A stretch of 64,000 bases of DNA from Spiractinospora alimapuensis (GCF_018437505.1 NZ_CP072467.1:4488010-4552009); one strand, 5' to 3'; shown: positions 51,685-61,044, counted from the first letter of the stretch. Notes: generated from the sequence alone by a model not told the origin. A program made the numbers and translations.

Positions 51685-52018
51685 GGTTCTCTTCCCCCTG
51701 CACAAGTTCGCAATCGCAGCGCCGGTAGACGGGCTCGGACGGCCGGTAAACCGCGGTGACCCGCCAACTACCTTCCGGTCCGCGTAGCTCATCGCCACGT
51801 CTCACGTCCGCGCGCGGGCGAACGTAGACCGGCTGGGTGTGCTCAGAGCCGGCCTGCTGTGCGGCGACCCGCTCGGCAGTCGTCGCCTGGGACACGCGGG
51901 CTCGGATCGATCCGAGGTGGACCCAGTCGGTGATGCCCCCGCCGGCCCCATCGGGCTCCTCCTGGCGGCGGTAGTGCTCCAAGAGTCTGTTCAGGTGCAT
52001 GCCGATCGGCGGCATCAT
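51677..52018 (-). CDS. Head closure/head-tail adaptor protein
   Basis: A 113-residue protein (LLEHYRRQEEPDGAGGGITD, VRPRADVRRGDELRGPEGSW RVTAVYRP split over two segments) of the SPP1 gp16-like head-tail joining family: the R-G-D-E-L...W-R-V-T-A-V-Y pattern is typical. It seals the connector after DNA packaging. Confidence 0.75.
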   Translation of the reverse strand: MMPPIGMHLNRLLEHYRRQEEPDGAGGGITDWVHLGSIRARVSQATTAERVAAQQAGSEHTQPVYVRPRADVRRGDELRGPEGSWRVTAVYRPSEPVYRRCDCELVQGEENHG

Positions 52019-52602
52019 CCGGTCCTCATCACCGCAGCCCCACCACCGAAACGCGCCCGCAGCCGAGACCGGGTGGTCTCGGGCAGCTCGATCTCGGTCA
52101 GGGTGCCATCGTCGGCGAACGATGCCGAGTAGTCGCCGATCCTGAGCTGGGTCACGCGCTTCGTCGCCAGGCCTCCACCGGTCTCATCCGACCGCCAGGC
52201 CATCAGGGTCGTGGCCGCGATCCGGCAGACGAGAGCGATGATGTCCGCGGGCACCTCGGGCAGGCCGTGGATGTAGGTCACCTCGACCTCCGAGGCGTCC
52301 GACCCCCACCCGGCGGCCCGGTACAGCGACGCGCGCGGTCGGGACAGCCGCCACCCGCTGGCCTCGGCGTCGTCCAGGAGTACGGTGTCCACCGAGGTGA
52401 TCGGCGGGCCTGGCAGAGGAAGGCGCTCCTCGCGCTGCCCGGCCAGCACCACCGTGGACGTGCCCTGACTGATGGGGCACCCAGCCGCTTCCCGCACGCT
52501 GGCGGACGCCACGGCGAGGTACCGCTCCACGATCGGCCGCTCGTCGCCCTCGACAGTGACGCCGAGCGCCTCCAGGTCCTCGACAGTGGCCAGCGAGCCC
52601 AC
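52015..52602 (-). CDS. Head-tail connector protein (gp6/gp15-like)
   Basis: A 195-residue helical protein (MGSLATVEDLEALGVTVEGD; RYLAVASASVREAAGCPIS; LYRAAGWGSDASEVEVTYIH) of the adaptor family that binds the portal. Overlaps the next gene start. It lies six bases after the capsid stop. Confidence 0.8.
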   Translation of the reverse strand: MGSLATVEDLEALGVTVEGDERPIVERYLAVASASVREAAGCPISQGTSTVVLAGQREERLPLPGPPITSVDTVLLDDAEASGWRLSRPRASLYRAAGWGSDASEVEVTYIHGLPEVPADIIALVCRIAATTLMAWRSDETGGGLATKRVTQLRIGDYSASFADDGTLTEIELPETTRSRLRARFGGGAAVMRTG

Positions 52603-52607
52603 GGCGA

Positions 52608-53654
52608 CTACTTCTTCTTGGGCTTCGGCGGCTCGGCACCGAGGTCGGCGCTCTCCGCCTGAACACCCGCGCCACCGGCGTCGCCGGTGTCCACCTGGAT
52701 CGGCTGACCGGTCACGGCGACGTCCGCGGTGCCCTCCACCGTCACAGGCAGACTGGAGTCGGTACCGGTGATGAACACCTGCTGGGTGCCACCGCCACCG
52801 TTGCCTCCGTCCACGACCTCCACGAGCGCGGTCGCCAACCCGGCGGGTTGGAACGTCTGGGCACCGAACACATGCAGACCTCGCACGATGTCAGCGAACC
52901 GCGCCTGCGCGCGGAGCGCCTCGGTCTGAGTGATCTGCTCGGCAACGCTGATCGCGTCCGGGATCCCAGCCATGACCACGCGCTCGCCGTCGTCGGTGGT
53001 CGGCGCGTTGTTGGACAGCAGGATGTCGAATCCAGCGGCGCGCCCGACGAGACCGTTCCTGAGGGTCTGGTCGGTACCTGAGGCGTCGACGCGGACGAAC
53101 CGGTCATCACGCTGCAACACGCCGTGGAACTCGGGAGGCACCACGACGTACCTACCGTCGGTCGGGCAGTCTGCCTTGGTCAGCGCGACCGCCAGCTCCA
53201 CGAGGATGTCGTAGGCGCCACCGGGTGCGCTCTTCGCGACCTCGATGGATCCAAGCTGGTTCGCAGTCAGGGCGCTGGTGTAGAGGCCCGCGACATAGGA
53301 GTCCAGACCGTCCTTGAGCCGGTACCCGGCCCGTGCGGTGGCCGGCCCCTGGAAGTCGCCAGCGGCTTGGACCCGGTCGACGTCGTTGACCCGGAAGCTG
53401 AAGTACTGCCCCTGGTCGATGACCAGGGATGTGCTGGAGTCGTCGAGATCCTCGGTCGTCAGATCAGTGCTCTTGTCGTAGGTCCGGATCGTGGGGTCAG
53501 CGATCGACGTCACGTGTACCGTGTCGCCCATCTGGCTGATCTCGCCCTCGTAGCGGCGGTTGGACACTGTGCCCTGGGCGTAGACCAAGGCCCGCTCGAA
53601 CGGCACCTGGACGGCCGCGCTCCAGAGCTCGGGGATGAAGTTGGTGATGGCCAT
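52608..53654 (-). CDS. Major capsid protein
   Basis: A 348-residue capsid protein. The start MAITNFIPELWSAAVQVPFE, then DVDRVQAAGDFQGPATARAG and RFVRVDASGTDQTLRNGLVG are typical of the P22 coat/Gp5-type capsid family in actinophages. A Gly4 linker near residue 283 leads to a short C-terminal beta domain (VFITGTDSSLPVTVEGTADV) ending in a PKPKKK tail, which may decorate the capsid surface. Confidence 0.85.
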   Translation of the reverse strand: MAITNFIPELWSAAVQVPFERALVYAQGTVSNRRYEGEISQMGDTVHVTSIADPTIRTYDKSTDLTTEDLDDSSTSLVIDQGQYFSFRVNDVDRVQAAGDFQGPATARAGYRLKDGLDSYVAGLYTSALTANQLGSIEVAKSAPGGAYDILVELAVALTKADCPTDGRYVVVPPEFHGVLQRDDRFVRVDASGTDQTLRNGLVGRAAGFDILLSNNAPTTDDGERVVMAGIPDAISVAEQITQTEALRAQARFADIVRGLHVFGAQTFQPAGLATALVEVVDGGNGGGGTQQVFITGTDSSLPVTVEGTADVAVTGQPIQVDTGDAGGAGVQAESADLGAEPPKPKKK

Positions 53655-53667
53655 GACTGGCTGCTCC

Positions 53668-54294
53668 TTAGTTCTGCAAGAGGTTCTTCAGACGCCCTTC
53701 CTGGTGCGCCTTGAGCCGCTGGTCAGGCGTCATCTTCGCCAGGTCCTCACGGCTGGTGATCTGCTTCGGTCGTCCCCCGTTGCGGGATCCGCCGTCGCCG
53801 GTGCCCTGGAACCTCCGCGCCGTTGCGGCAGCCAGGTAGGGCTTGTTGGTGATCAGGTCGTCAATCGCGTCGGCGATCTCATCGGCATCGACTCCGCCGT
53901 CCCCGTCGACCTCGAACCCGTCGAGATCGAGGAACTTGAGTGCGTCCTTCGGGTCGGAGAGCTTCCCGGCCGCGGCGGCGCGCACCTCTGCGCGCACGAT
54001 CCGCGCGTTCGCGCCGGCGACAGCCTCCTGTGTGGCCTGCTGTCGGATCGCGTCGGCGTCCGGAGCGTCCCCATCCGCAGACTGGGGCCGTCGGGCTTCC
54101 TCCAGCTCCCGCTCCAGTGCCCGGCGTCGGTCCCTCTCGGCCCGCCACTTCGCCTTGGTGGCGTCCAGCGCCTTCTTCCCCGGATCGCCGAGCGCCTCGG
54201 CGCCCTCCGGGTCGACGTCGACATCGACGTCCTGGCCATCGACGGCCTCGTCCTGGGGCTCCTCGACGGCGGGCTCGGTCTCTTCGGTGTTCAC
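53668..54294 (-). CDS. Capsid scaffolding protein
   Basis: A 208-residue protein with an acidic N-terminus (DVDVDVDPEGAE), a coiled-coil centre (KAKWRAERDRRRALERELEE) and a basic C-terminus (RLKAHQEGRLKNLLQN), the standard scaffold layout. GTG start at 54294; the long extension upstream is a shadow. Directly before the capsid gene. Confidence 0.82.
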   Translation of the reverse strand: MNTEETEPAVEEPQDEAVDGQDVDVDVDPEGAEALGDPGKKALDATKAKWRAERDRRRALERELEEARRPQSADGDAPDADAIRQQATQEAVAGANARIVRAEVRAAAAGKLSDPKDALKFLDLDGFEVDGDGGVDADEIADAIDDLITNKPYLAAATARRFQGTGDGGSRNGGRPKQITSREDLAKMTPDQRLKAHQEGRLKNLLQN

Positions 54295-54338
54295 GTGTCG
54301 TCTCCCGTTGCGGGTCAATGCCCCCGTTGCGAGGGCGG

Positions 54339-55247
54339 TCAGTCCAGGTATCCGTGCTGGCGCAAGAGGTCGATCGCTTCGTCGCGGCTGTTCGCGTTCT
54401 GCATGATGGCTTCGGGCATGAGTCGTGGTTGGCCTTGGAGGCGCCGGTAGGCCCACCCTCGGCGCGTGGTGCCCTCGGTCGTGTAGCCGGCCGAGGTCAT
54501 GCCGCGCTGAGCGTTCACTATCTGGTTCATGTCGGCGCCCTGGCGGATCGCCTCGGCGGCTCCAGCGCCGAACCGGGCGTCCTGCTCCGCAGTCGTCATA
54601 GCGTCGAAGATGCTCTGCGGGCTCTGCGCAATCTCGTAGTACTCGTCCGGCCGCATCGGCACCGTTTGGCATTTGCACTGTGGATGCCGCAGGAAACCAG
54701 TGCTCCAGCGGTACTGCCTTCCGGCGAGGACGAGACACCGGGGGCACGCGCCTGGCTCGACCACCCGCGTGTAGATCCCCACGCGGGGACGGGCAGCGAT
54801 GCCCAGCTCGTCGGCGACGCGGCCGGCGTCGAAGATCTGCGTCCCAGCGAACATAAGCAGCGATGCCAGTCCAGAGGCCAAGGCGCGGGCGATCGACTCG
54901 CCGCGGCGGATGGCGCCCAATGCGACGATCGCCGGGTAGGCCATCAGGCTTACGAGGCTGCGTCCATCCGACGCCACTCCAGCCAGCGACCCCGGAACGA
55001 CCCGCGCCACAGGCGCGACCGCCGACCCCGTACCGAGGACTCGTCCGAGGTAGGGCTCTGCCTGGCGCGCGGCTTGCTCCTGGGCCTGAGCGACCCGAGC
55101 GGTCACGCCCGGCACCTGGCGCGCCCACGACTCCGATATCGCGTCCGGGTCGACTCGCTGCCATGCCCGCTGAACATCCCGGGACGCCACGGCGGCTATT
55201 CGTTCGCGATCGCGGCGATGCTCGTGCGCCACGGCTGGCGTGGTCAC
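54339..55247 (-). CDS. MuF-like minor head protein
   Basis: A 302-residue protein with VVEPGACPRCLVLAGRQYR followed by FLRHPQCKCQTVPM, the C-x-x-C ... H-x-x-C-x-C metal-like motif of MuF/SPP1 gp7-type minor head proteins. The N-terminal half is helical. It overlaps the portal stop by 4 nt. Ejected or internal head protein by family knowledge. Confidence 0.8.
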   Translation of the reverse strand: MTTPAVAHEHRRDRERIAAVASRDVQRAWQRVDPDAISESWARQVPGVTARVAQAQEQAARQAEPYLGRVLGTGSAVAPVARVVPGSLAGVASDGRSLVSLMAYPAIVALGAIRRGESIARALASGLASLLMFAGTQIFDAGRVADELGIAARPRVGIYTRVVEPGACPRCLVLAGRQYRWSTGFLRHPQCKCQTVPMRPDEYYEIAQSPQSIFDAMTTAEQDARFGAGAAEAIRQGADMNQIVNAQRGMTSAGYTTEGTTRRGWAYRRLQGQPRLMPEAIMQNANSRDEAIDLLRQHGYLD

Positions 55248-56634
55248 ACGTCACCCGCCGGCGGCTGCTGCCCCATGGCGTCAGTGATCGCACCGATCGG
55301 GTCCAGCGACCTTTCACGGTCGCGCATCGCAAGCACGTCGGCGATCTCCGTGGGAGTCAGCCCGTAGCGAGACGCGATGAACTCGAACGGGAACCCGATC
55401 TGCCGCAACTTCAACAGCGCGTCAGCGAGCTGCGCGTGCGACCGCGACTCAGCATCAGCCCACAGCACCCGACCCGACGTCAGGGCGCGGGCCTTGGCCT
55501 CGTCATTCTGGGCGAGAGCGATCAGCCGGAAGGCTTCGCGCAACCCCTGGCCGAACCAGAGCTGCTTCTCCTCGGTGCGCTTGACCAGGCCCGTCTCGGC
55601 CGCGATCAGGGCGTCCCCACTGAGGTTTGCCATCTTGCCAACCAAATAATGCTGAGGCGTTCTCGTCTGAGCCGCTATGTGCCCAACGCCGACCTCAATC
55701 ACGGTGGTGAACGCGGACAGGTCCGCCGCGGACCACTCGGCTATCCGCGCGTTCTCGCCCTCAACCCAGAACACGCGGTCCTTGGCGAACTGTTTCAGAT
55801 CCACCGGGCGTTCGCCGATGACCTGACCGCGCTCGTCGAGGATTGGCGTCTTAGGTACGTCGGCGCCAAGGATGACTCGCTGGGACAAACTGGCGTAGTC
55901 GCTGGCGGTGAACAGATGCGACCACAGGAGATTGATGGCGTCCTGCATGGCGGCCGCACCCGACACGTCCGAGAGCGGTTCATCGGCGAGCAGAGGCCGG
56001 TTCGGCAGCTCCACGACCGGCACGACGCCCATAGGGTTGGGCTGCGGGTTCGGCTCGTCCTCGCCCACCTCGCGGGGCTGCCACTCCAACACCTCATCAA
56101 CCCCGGCCATGTTCATGCTCTTGGCCTGGCGCAGCAGCGGCCTCTTGAACTTCCACACCTCGGTGGGCAGGTACAGGGTGGCGAACTCGGCGCTGCCGTC
56201 CTGCCAGCGCTTGAGCGCCGCGCGACGCTTGCGGCGGGACCCCGGCTCGTAGGCCACGACGCACTCGCGCGCGTCCTCGAACGTCACCTCCGGCGTATCC
56301 GGATCGTCCGGGTGGCCCCACACGAGCACGAACGAGCGGGCCGCGATGCCCGCGCCGAGGAAGCCGAGCTGAGAATCGGCATCCAAGCCATTGGCCTGCC
56401 ACACGCGCCACAGGTCCCGGTCGGCGCGCTCGGCCCGGTCGGCCTGCACGCCGGTGACGGTCAGCCGCTCCACCGGGGAGTCGGCGACCACCTGTGTCCA
56501 GTTGTCCGAGAAGCCTCGGTATCGCTGTCCGAAGTACTCACGGAACTCAGGACTCGCGAACCTGAGCGGGTGAACTCCCCCGTAGTAGTCGTTAAGTCGG
56601 CTCGCCTCGCCTGAGCGACTAACCAGTTCCGCCT

Positions 56635-57180
56635 CTAGGTCGTGTTTTTTGAACGGGTGAGGTCGCGGAGCCAGATCCGGATGGAGGCGATTTGCGTGGT
56701 TCCGTCGTAGATCACGGCTCGTTTGTCGTATCTGGTCGCGACCGCTCGGTTTTGCTTGAGCAGGTTGATGGACCGTTCGACGGTGTTGCGGTTTCGGTAG
56801 GTGTCCCGGTCGAAGGTCGGGGGTCTGCCGCCTTTGGCTCCTTTGCGTTTGCGGTTGGCGCTTTGGTCGGCGGGCTGGGCGATGGTCGCCCGGATGCCTC
56901 GTCTGCGCAGGTGGGCCCGGATCGCTGATGAGGAGTAGGCCTTGTCTGCCAGCAGACGGTCCGGGCGAGTCCGTGAGCGGCCGGCGCCGCGCGGCAGCCG
57001 TAGCGCGGCCATCAGCGGCTCGAACATGCGGGTGTCACCGCGCTGGCCGGGGCTGGTGGCGATGGCCAAGGGGCGGCGACGGTTGTCGGCGATCAGGTGA
57101 ATCTTGGTGGTCAGTCCTCCCCGGGAGCGTCCCAGTGCTTCGGACCCGTCCGGTTCGTTCCGGGCCGCTCCCCCTTTTTT
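56635..57180 (-). CDS. IS5-family transposase OrfB (frameshift product)
   Basis: The C-terminal DDE half: LGRSRGGLTTKIHLIADNRR, then LLADKAYSSSAIRAHLRRRG with the second Asp, and NTVERSINLLKQNRAVATRY with the catalytic Glu. It is entered at A-AAA-AAG (57174-57180) by -1 slippage from OrfA. The stop TAG is completed by the duplicated TA and the next flanking base outside the IS. Confidence 0.85.
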   Translation of the reverse strand, partial: KKGGAARNEPDGSEALGRSRGGLTTKIHLIADNRRRPLAIATSPGQRGDTRMFEPLMAALRLPRGAGRSRTRPDRLLADKAYSSSAIRAHLRRRGIRATIAQPADQSANRKRKGAKGGRPPTFDRDTYRNRNTVERSINLLKQNRAVATRYDKRAVIYDGTTQIASIRIWLRDLTRSKNTT

Positions 57181-57570
57181 GTGGCGCCGGCGGCGTGGTG
57201 GTGGGCGCGCACGGTGGTGGAGTCGATGCCGACCTCGAGGGCCTCGCCGGTGGCGGCGTCGATACGCAGCCGTTCGGCGATCCTGTCCCAGGTCCCGTCC
57301 AGTGACCAGCGGCGGTGCCGCCCGGCAGCGGTCTCCCAGGGCCCGTACCGCTCGGGCAGATCCCGCCAGGGGATCCCGGTGCGGGTTCTGAACAGGATCG
57401 CGTTGATGACCTTGCGGTGGTCGGCCCACCGCTTTCCTTTGTGGGGGTGGGCGGGCATGAGCGGGGCGAGCAAAGCCCATTCCTCGTCGGTGAGTTCATG
57501 GCGTCGAACCATGCCACCCAACACTTCCAGACCACCCACCCACCCCGCAGACCCTCCACAAAACACGACC
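56638..57570 (-). mobile_element. IS5-family insertion sequence (IS427-like), 933 bp
   Basis: Ends are GGTCGTGTTTT (56638-56648) and AAAACACGACC (57560-57570), an 11-bp perfect terminal inverted repeat. TA is duplicated on both sides (56636-56637 and 57571-57572). It contains a two-frame transposase joined by a -1 slippery run. Apparently complete and probably recent, since the ends and both frames are intact. Confidence 0.9.
57111..57512 (-). CDS. IS5-family transposase OrfA
   Basis: The N-terminal half of the transposase: MVRRHELTDEEWALLAPLMP, then HRKVINAILFRTRTGIPWRD and VGIDSTTVRAHHHAAG, which includes the first catalytic Asp (G-I-D-S-T-T). DUF4096-type start. The frame ends at 57111 but the functional enzyme is made by a -1 shift on the A6G5 run (57170-57180) into OrfB. 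Confidence 0.88.
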   Translation of the reverse strand: MVRRHELTDEEWALLAPLMPAHPHKGKRWADHRKVINAILFRTRTGIPWRDLPERYGPWETAAGRHRRWSLDGTWDRIAERLRIDAATGEALEVGIDSTTVRAHHHAAGATKKGERPGTNRTGPKHWDAPGED

Positions 57571-57625
57571 TAGGAGGGTAACGAGCTGGCGCGCCTGGTC
57601 GATGGAGACCACCGGGCCTCCTCTC

Positions 57626-59266
57626 TCAAGCGGTGTAGACGTAGGTCTTCCGGACGCGGGCCAACCCGGCGGCGACGGCGTCCATGGCCGCCTCGTGAGC
57701 GAGGATGCTGGTGACGGCGGCGTCGATCTTCTGGTGCTCGGACGCCTTGCGGAGCACGTACCGATCGCCGGGCCGGGCGGCCGTCCTTGCGTTGGCGATG
57801 TGGTCCGCGGTCATCTCGCATCCATCGTGCGTGAACGTCGAATCCTTCTTCGTCACGTCCGTGCGCAGACGCTCAGCCGCGGCGTGCATCTGCACCACCC
57901 GGCGCGTGTGCCAGCGGATGATCCGGCGCTCCCCGTACTTCTCGACCCACGTGTCGACCTCGGTCTCCCAATAGGGAGGATCCGCGTAGACAAGGGCGAC
58001 GTCGTACACCCTCATGAGTTCGTCGAGGGCGGCGTCGACCTCCAGCCGCGGCACTTGGCCGTCCGGGTAGTCAGCCGGATTCCACACGGTCGGCCGCTGG
58101 TCGGGCCCATAGGTCGGCGTGAACTGGTGCCCGTCGAGGGCCTCGGCGCGGATCGCGGTGTGGTCGTCGATGTCGGACCCGTCGAACCCGAGCACGACCC
58201 GCGTGCCCGGCTTGACCTCCCGGGCCTCGGTCCGTGCGGCCCACGCCTCCGAATCCAGCCACGACCCGGTGCCGCTGACGACGCGGTTTCCGAAAAAGCG
58301 TTCCGCCTGCGCCGGGTCCTTCTCCAACAGCTCGGCGGCCTCGGCCTCGATGGCGTCCAGGTCCACGTGGCTGGATCCGGCGTAGACGTACCGGTGGATC
58401 TTCTGTCGCTGCCGTTTGTTGTCGTACTTCAAAGCCTTCGGGGCCTGCGGGTGGTACCGGAAGATGTCCTTCGCCCTGGAGGCAGCGGTGCGCTGGGCGT
58501 AGGAATCCTCGCTGGGGTCCCACGTGTTCGTGGTCTCCAACGACCGGCCAGACATACCCGCCAGGCCACGGCGCTGGGCTTCCGCGACTGGGATCATCTT
58601 GTTCGTGGTCGTGTACGTCCCGGTCTCGTCCTGCAACGCAAACACAATCGGGTTACCAAGCCGCGAACGCGCCGAGGAGGTGACGACGTCAGCACGGCCA
58701 CCGCCGTCGCCGGTCAGGATGCGGGTGAACTCCTCACCCGTGGTCAACAGTTCGGCGAGCGGGCCGTTCTTGACCATCGCCTTCAAGTGGCCGTACACGT
58801 TCGTCTCGACCTGGTCAGAAGACGCACCGAGCATCTGGATCAACGGGTCGTGCCACGGCATCCCCATCGGTTCGCCGGGCTCGTAGGCGTACCACCACCC
58901 GCACCCACAGCCGTGGGCCGAACAGCGGTAGACTTCGCCACCCTTGGCCCATCCGGCGAACACGACCGGGCCGACCATCTCTGCGAGGGTGATCGCCGCG
59001 CTCCAAGGGCCCTTGCCAGTCTTCTGCGGAGCGACGACCTGGGAGCGCCGATAGTGAAACGCGGTGGAGCGCTGCCCGAACGTGGCCCGGGGCTTGATCC
59101 GGTAGTGGTTGACGGTGCACCACAGCTGCCAGGGGTAGAGCTCCATGGGCTCACCGGCTCGAAAGCCCCCGGGGATGGGCAGGTGGGATTCCATCCAGTC
59201 CGGCACGACCCACAGGGTGGGGAAGTCGACAACGAACGCGTCGGCCGCGCTAGGAGCCTTCGCCAT
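57626..59266 (-). CDS. Terminase large subunit
   Basis: A 546-residue terminase. The ATPase half has a variant Walker A, VAPQKTGKGPWSAA, at residues 78-91, after FHYRRSQ. The nuclease half starts near RVVLGFDGSDIDDHTAIRAE, with the acidic D-G-S-D cluster, and continues through VALVYADPPYWETEVDTWVE. It packages DNA through the portal. Its start overlaps the small-subunit end by 17 nt; portal begins 14 nt after its stop. Confidence 0.9.
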   Translation of the reverse strand: MAKAPSAADAFVVDFPTLWVVPDWMESHLPIPGGFRAGEPMELYPWQLWCTVNHYRIKPRATFGQRSTAFHYRRSQVVAPQKTGKGPWSAAITLAEMVGPVVFAGWAKGGEVYRCSAHGCGCGWWYAYEPGEPMGMPWHDPLIQMLGASSDQVETNVYGHLKAMVKNGPLAELLTTGEEFTRILTGDGGGRADVVTSSARSRLGNPIVFALQDETGTYTTTNKMIPVAEAQRRGLAGMSGRSLETTNTWDPSEDSYAQRTAASRAKDIFRYHPQAPKALKYDNKRQRQKIHRYVYAGSSHVDLDAIEAEAAELLEKDPAQAERFFGNRVVSGTGSWLDSEAWAARTEAREVKPGTRVVLGFDGSDIDDHTAIRAEALDGHQFTPTYGPDQRPTVWNPADYPDGQVPRLEVDAALDELMRVYDVALVYADPPYWETEVDTWVEKYGERRIIRWHTRRVVQMHAAAERLRTDVTKKDSTFTHDGCEMTADHIANARTAARPGDRYVLRKASEHQKIDAAVTSILAHEAAMDAVAAGLARVRKTYVYTA

Positions 59267-59735
59267 CGCGGACGACCTTCAACCGGTCCCGCGCCGACTT
59301 GCGGGCCGTCGGCTTTGTCGCGGTTCCGGCGGCAGTCTCCTCGGCTTCGTGGTGATCCGCAGGGGCGATTTTCCACCGCAGCCGAGCCATGCCCGGCGCG
59401 GTCAGCCCCAGCGATTCGAGGTACTGGCGGGTGAGTTTGGCGTCCTCGGTGCGCGGCTTGTCGCCCTCGGCACGGGCCAAGGTGCGGGCGAACAGCGCGA
59501 CCTCGAAGTGGAGGCCGTTCTCCTCCCACATGATCGCCTGCGGGCGCGTCCACAGGTCCCGCCACAGATCCCACTCGCGAGGCTGGACATCCTCCAACGG
59601 GAACTCCGGAGTCGGGCCGGTGCGCCCCTCGGCCGGGAGGGTTCGCCATCCGGCGGCGTCGCTCTTGCGGTTGCGTCGTAGCGCGGTCGGATCCGGGGCG
59701 GGGCCGGACGTTGCGCGGGCACCTCCACTGGGCAT
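59250..59735 (-). CDS. Terminase small subunit
   Basis: A 161-residue protein (LEDVQPREWDLWRDLWTRPQ, AIMWEENGLHFEVALFARTL, RQYLESLGLTAPGMARLRWK) with the P27-like small terminase pattern common in actinophages. It would recognise the packaging site and recruit TerL. The start could be ATG 59735 or further upstream. Confidence 0.8.
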   Translation of the reverse strand: MPSGGARATSGPAPDPTALRRNRKSDAAGWRTLPAEGRTGPTPEFPLEDVQPREWDLWRDLWTRPQAIMWEENGLHFEVALFARTLARAEGDKPRTEDAKLTRQYLESLGLTAPGMARLRWKIAPADHHEAEETAAGTATKPTARKSARDRLKVVRDGEGS

Positions 59736-59867
59736 CGGGCCTCCTGTTGGTGGGCTGCGTTGCGCAGCACTGAGCGTCATCACATTGCGTGACGACTGGG
59801 GCCTTTTGATCTTGACGGAGTAGGCGAAGCCCTCCCCGGCGCCCCGGAGCAGCAGGTCAGAAGGGGG

Positions 59868-60254
59868 TCACCCCCCGGAGGTCGGTGACTTTCTGTCATT
59901 CCATCCGGCGGGCTGCTCGGCCGCGGTGATCCTGCTGTGACAACGTTTCGTCAGCGCCATCAGGTTCGTCCAGTCGTGACCGCGCGGTCCGAGCGGACCG
60001 AGACCATCTCGATGGTGAACCTCAGTGGCTCGCGGCCGGATGATCCACGGCTGCGCTGAATGCTCTTCGCACTCGCACAGCTCATGCACACGTAGATACT
60101 GAGCGCGCGTGCGATACCAGCGCGCGTCGTAGCCAGCGGCTGCGCTGGTGCGTCGGCGTGCGCGTGCTGTGCGGCGGCAGTCGTCGCACCGGCCGGCGCG
60201 GGTGAGGGTGGGGCATCCAGGGGTGGGGCACACCTGTAGGGCCCTGGGGGGCAT
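59868..60254 (-). CDS. HNH endonuclease
   Basis: A 128-residue HNH nuclease: zinc-type cysteines CPTPGCPTLTRAGRCDDCRR at the N-terminus, then ATEVHHRDGLGP (first His pair) and LMALTKRCHSRITAAE (last His of the HNH fold). Located just before TerS, where HNH proteins assist terminase cutting in many siphoviruses. Confidence 0.88.
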   Translation of the reverse strand: MPPRALQVCPTPGCPTLTRAGRCDDCRRTARARRRTSAAAGYDARWYRTRAQYLRVHELCECEEHSAQPWIIRPRATEVHHRDGLGPLGPRGHDWTNLMALTKRCHSRITAAEQPAGWNDRKSPTSGG

Positions 60255-60331
60255 GGGGGGTCACCTCCTGCGGGGGGTGCCTCCATGTGATCGGGGCAGC
60301 GCGATCTGCCCCCCGGTCGTCCTTCGCTGGC

Positions 60332-60655
60332 TTACTGGTCGCAGAGGTAGACCTCAGCGTGCCCGACCAGCGGCGCGGCGACCTTGCTGATCGGGGTGTC
60401 CTCACCAGCGGGCTGGAGCGACTGCACCACCGAGGTGGGGTCCATACCGTCAGCCAGGTCCTCGCACACGGCGTACCCGAGGTCCAGGTTGTCCTGGTCG
60501 CTGAGTCCGGCGATGCCGGACCCTGCCTCGCTCGCGTCGTCGTACAGCGCGTCGAGGAATTGTTGCTCGTGCTCGGGGAGGTCGGGGTCGCCGCTCCCGC
60601 AAGCGGTGACCGCGGCCAGGGCGAGAACAGTGATGGGGAGGTATGCGTGACGCAT
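60332..60655 (-). CDS. DUF732-type lipoprotein
   Basis: A 107-residue lipoprotein: MRHAYLPITVLALAAVTACGSG is a signal peptide with lipobox V-T-A-C. The mature part HEQQFLDALYDDASEAGSGI, then LDLGYAVCEDLADGMDP, fits DUF732 with two further cysteines that may pair. Prophage lipoproteins often act on the host surface, for instance in superinfection exclusion (inference). It lies upstream of HNH in a lower-GC neighbourhood. Confidence 0.72.
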   Translation of the reverse strand: MRHAYLPITVLALAAVTACGSGDPDLPEHEQQFLDALYDDASEAGSGIAGLSDQDNLDLGYAVCEDLADGMDPTSVVQSLQPAGEDTPISKVAAPLVGHAEVYLCDQ

Positions 60656-60730
60656 GTCTACTCCAGGGGGCTGGGGGATATACGCGTGAGACGTTCCCGC
60701 ATCTGCGAAGGTTCCCCAGATCTGAGTAAC

Positions 60731-60774
60731 TGGCCCGGCTCGACGCGTCCCCCTCAAGCCACGGAGCCGGGCCA
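60731..60774. repeat. Inverted repeat in lipoprotein leader region
   Basis: TGGCCCGGCTC (60731-60741) pairs with GAGCCGGGCCA (60764-60774), 11-bp perfect, 22-nt loop, about 76 nt upstream of the lipoprotein start. May be a terminator or leader structure. The remainder of 60656-61044 is unusually AT-rich and I see no solid gene in it. Confidence 0.5.
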
Positions 60775-61044
60775 GGCTTTGGGTGATCTGGAATGTGGCG
60801 CCGAGTTCCGGATCAATCGATTCTCGTGGGTCACACGACCAACAAGGATGCGAGAACTGAGGGGGTAGTCATTTCATTGCTGCCGGTAGATTCTCAGGGG
60901 CTAATTCGGTTCCGATGCCTATTGAATTCAAAAATGTTGCGATAGCCTCGCTGATGCTTCGAAGCTCACCAGCCGTCGATTGGCGCGCCGTCGACGGCAA
61001 GCGGCCCGTCGCGGCAGGATGATTCCAGCCGTAAAGGAACGCCC

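Larger units (their letters stand above)
55244..57612 (-). pseudogene. Portal protein gene, disrupted by an IS element
   Basis: An SPP1 gp6-like portal. The true start is GTG 57612 after GGAGG; 14 codons (VVSIDQARQLVTLL, 57612-57571) run into the IS. After the IS the same frame resumes with EAELVSRSGEASRLNDYYGG, then FASPEFREYFGQRYRGFSDN and the rest (WQPREVGEDEPNPQPNPMGV; IAAQTRTPQHYLVGKM; RSHAQLADALLKLRQIGFPF) to 55244. Removing the IS and one TA copy restores an uninterrupted ~475-residue portal. As it stands no full portal can be made, so packaging should fail. Confidence 0.87.

Noticed and set aside
56492..56637. Non-coding gap between IS and a short portal gene
   Set aside because: The sequence is in-frame portal coding DNA that rejoins the 14-codon start on the far side of the IS.
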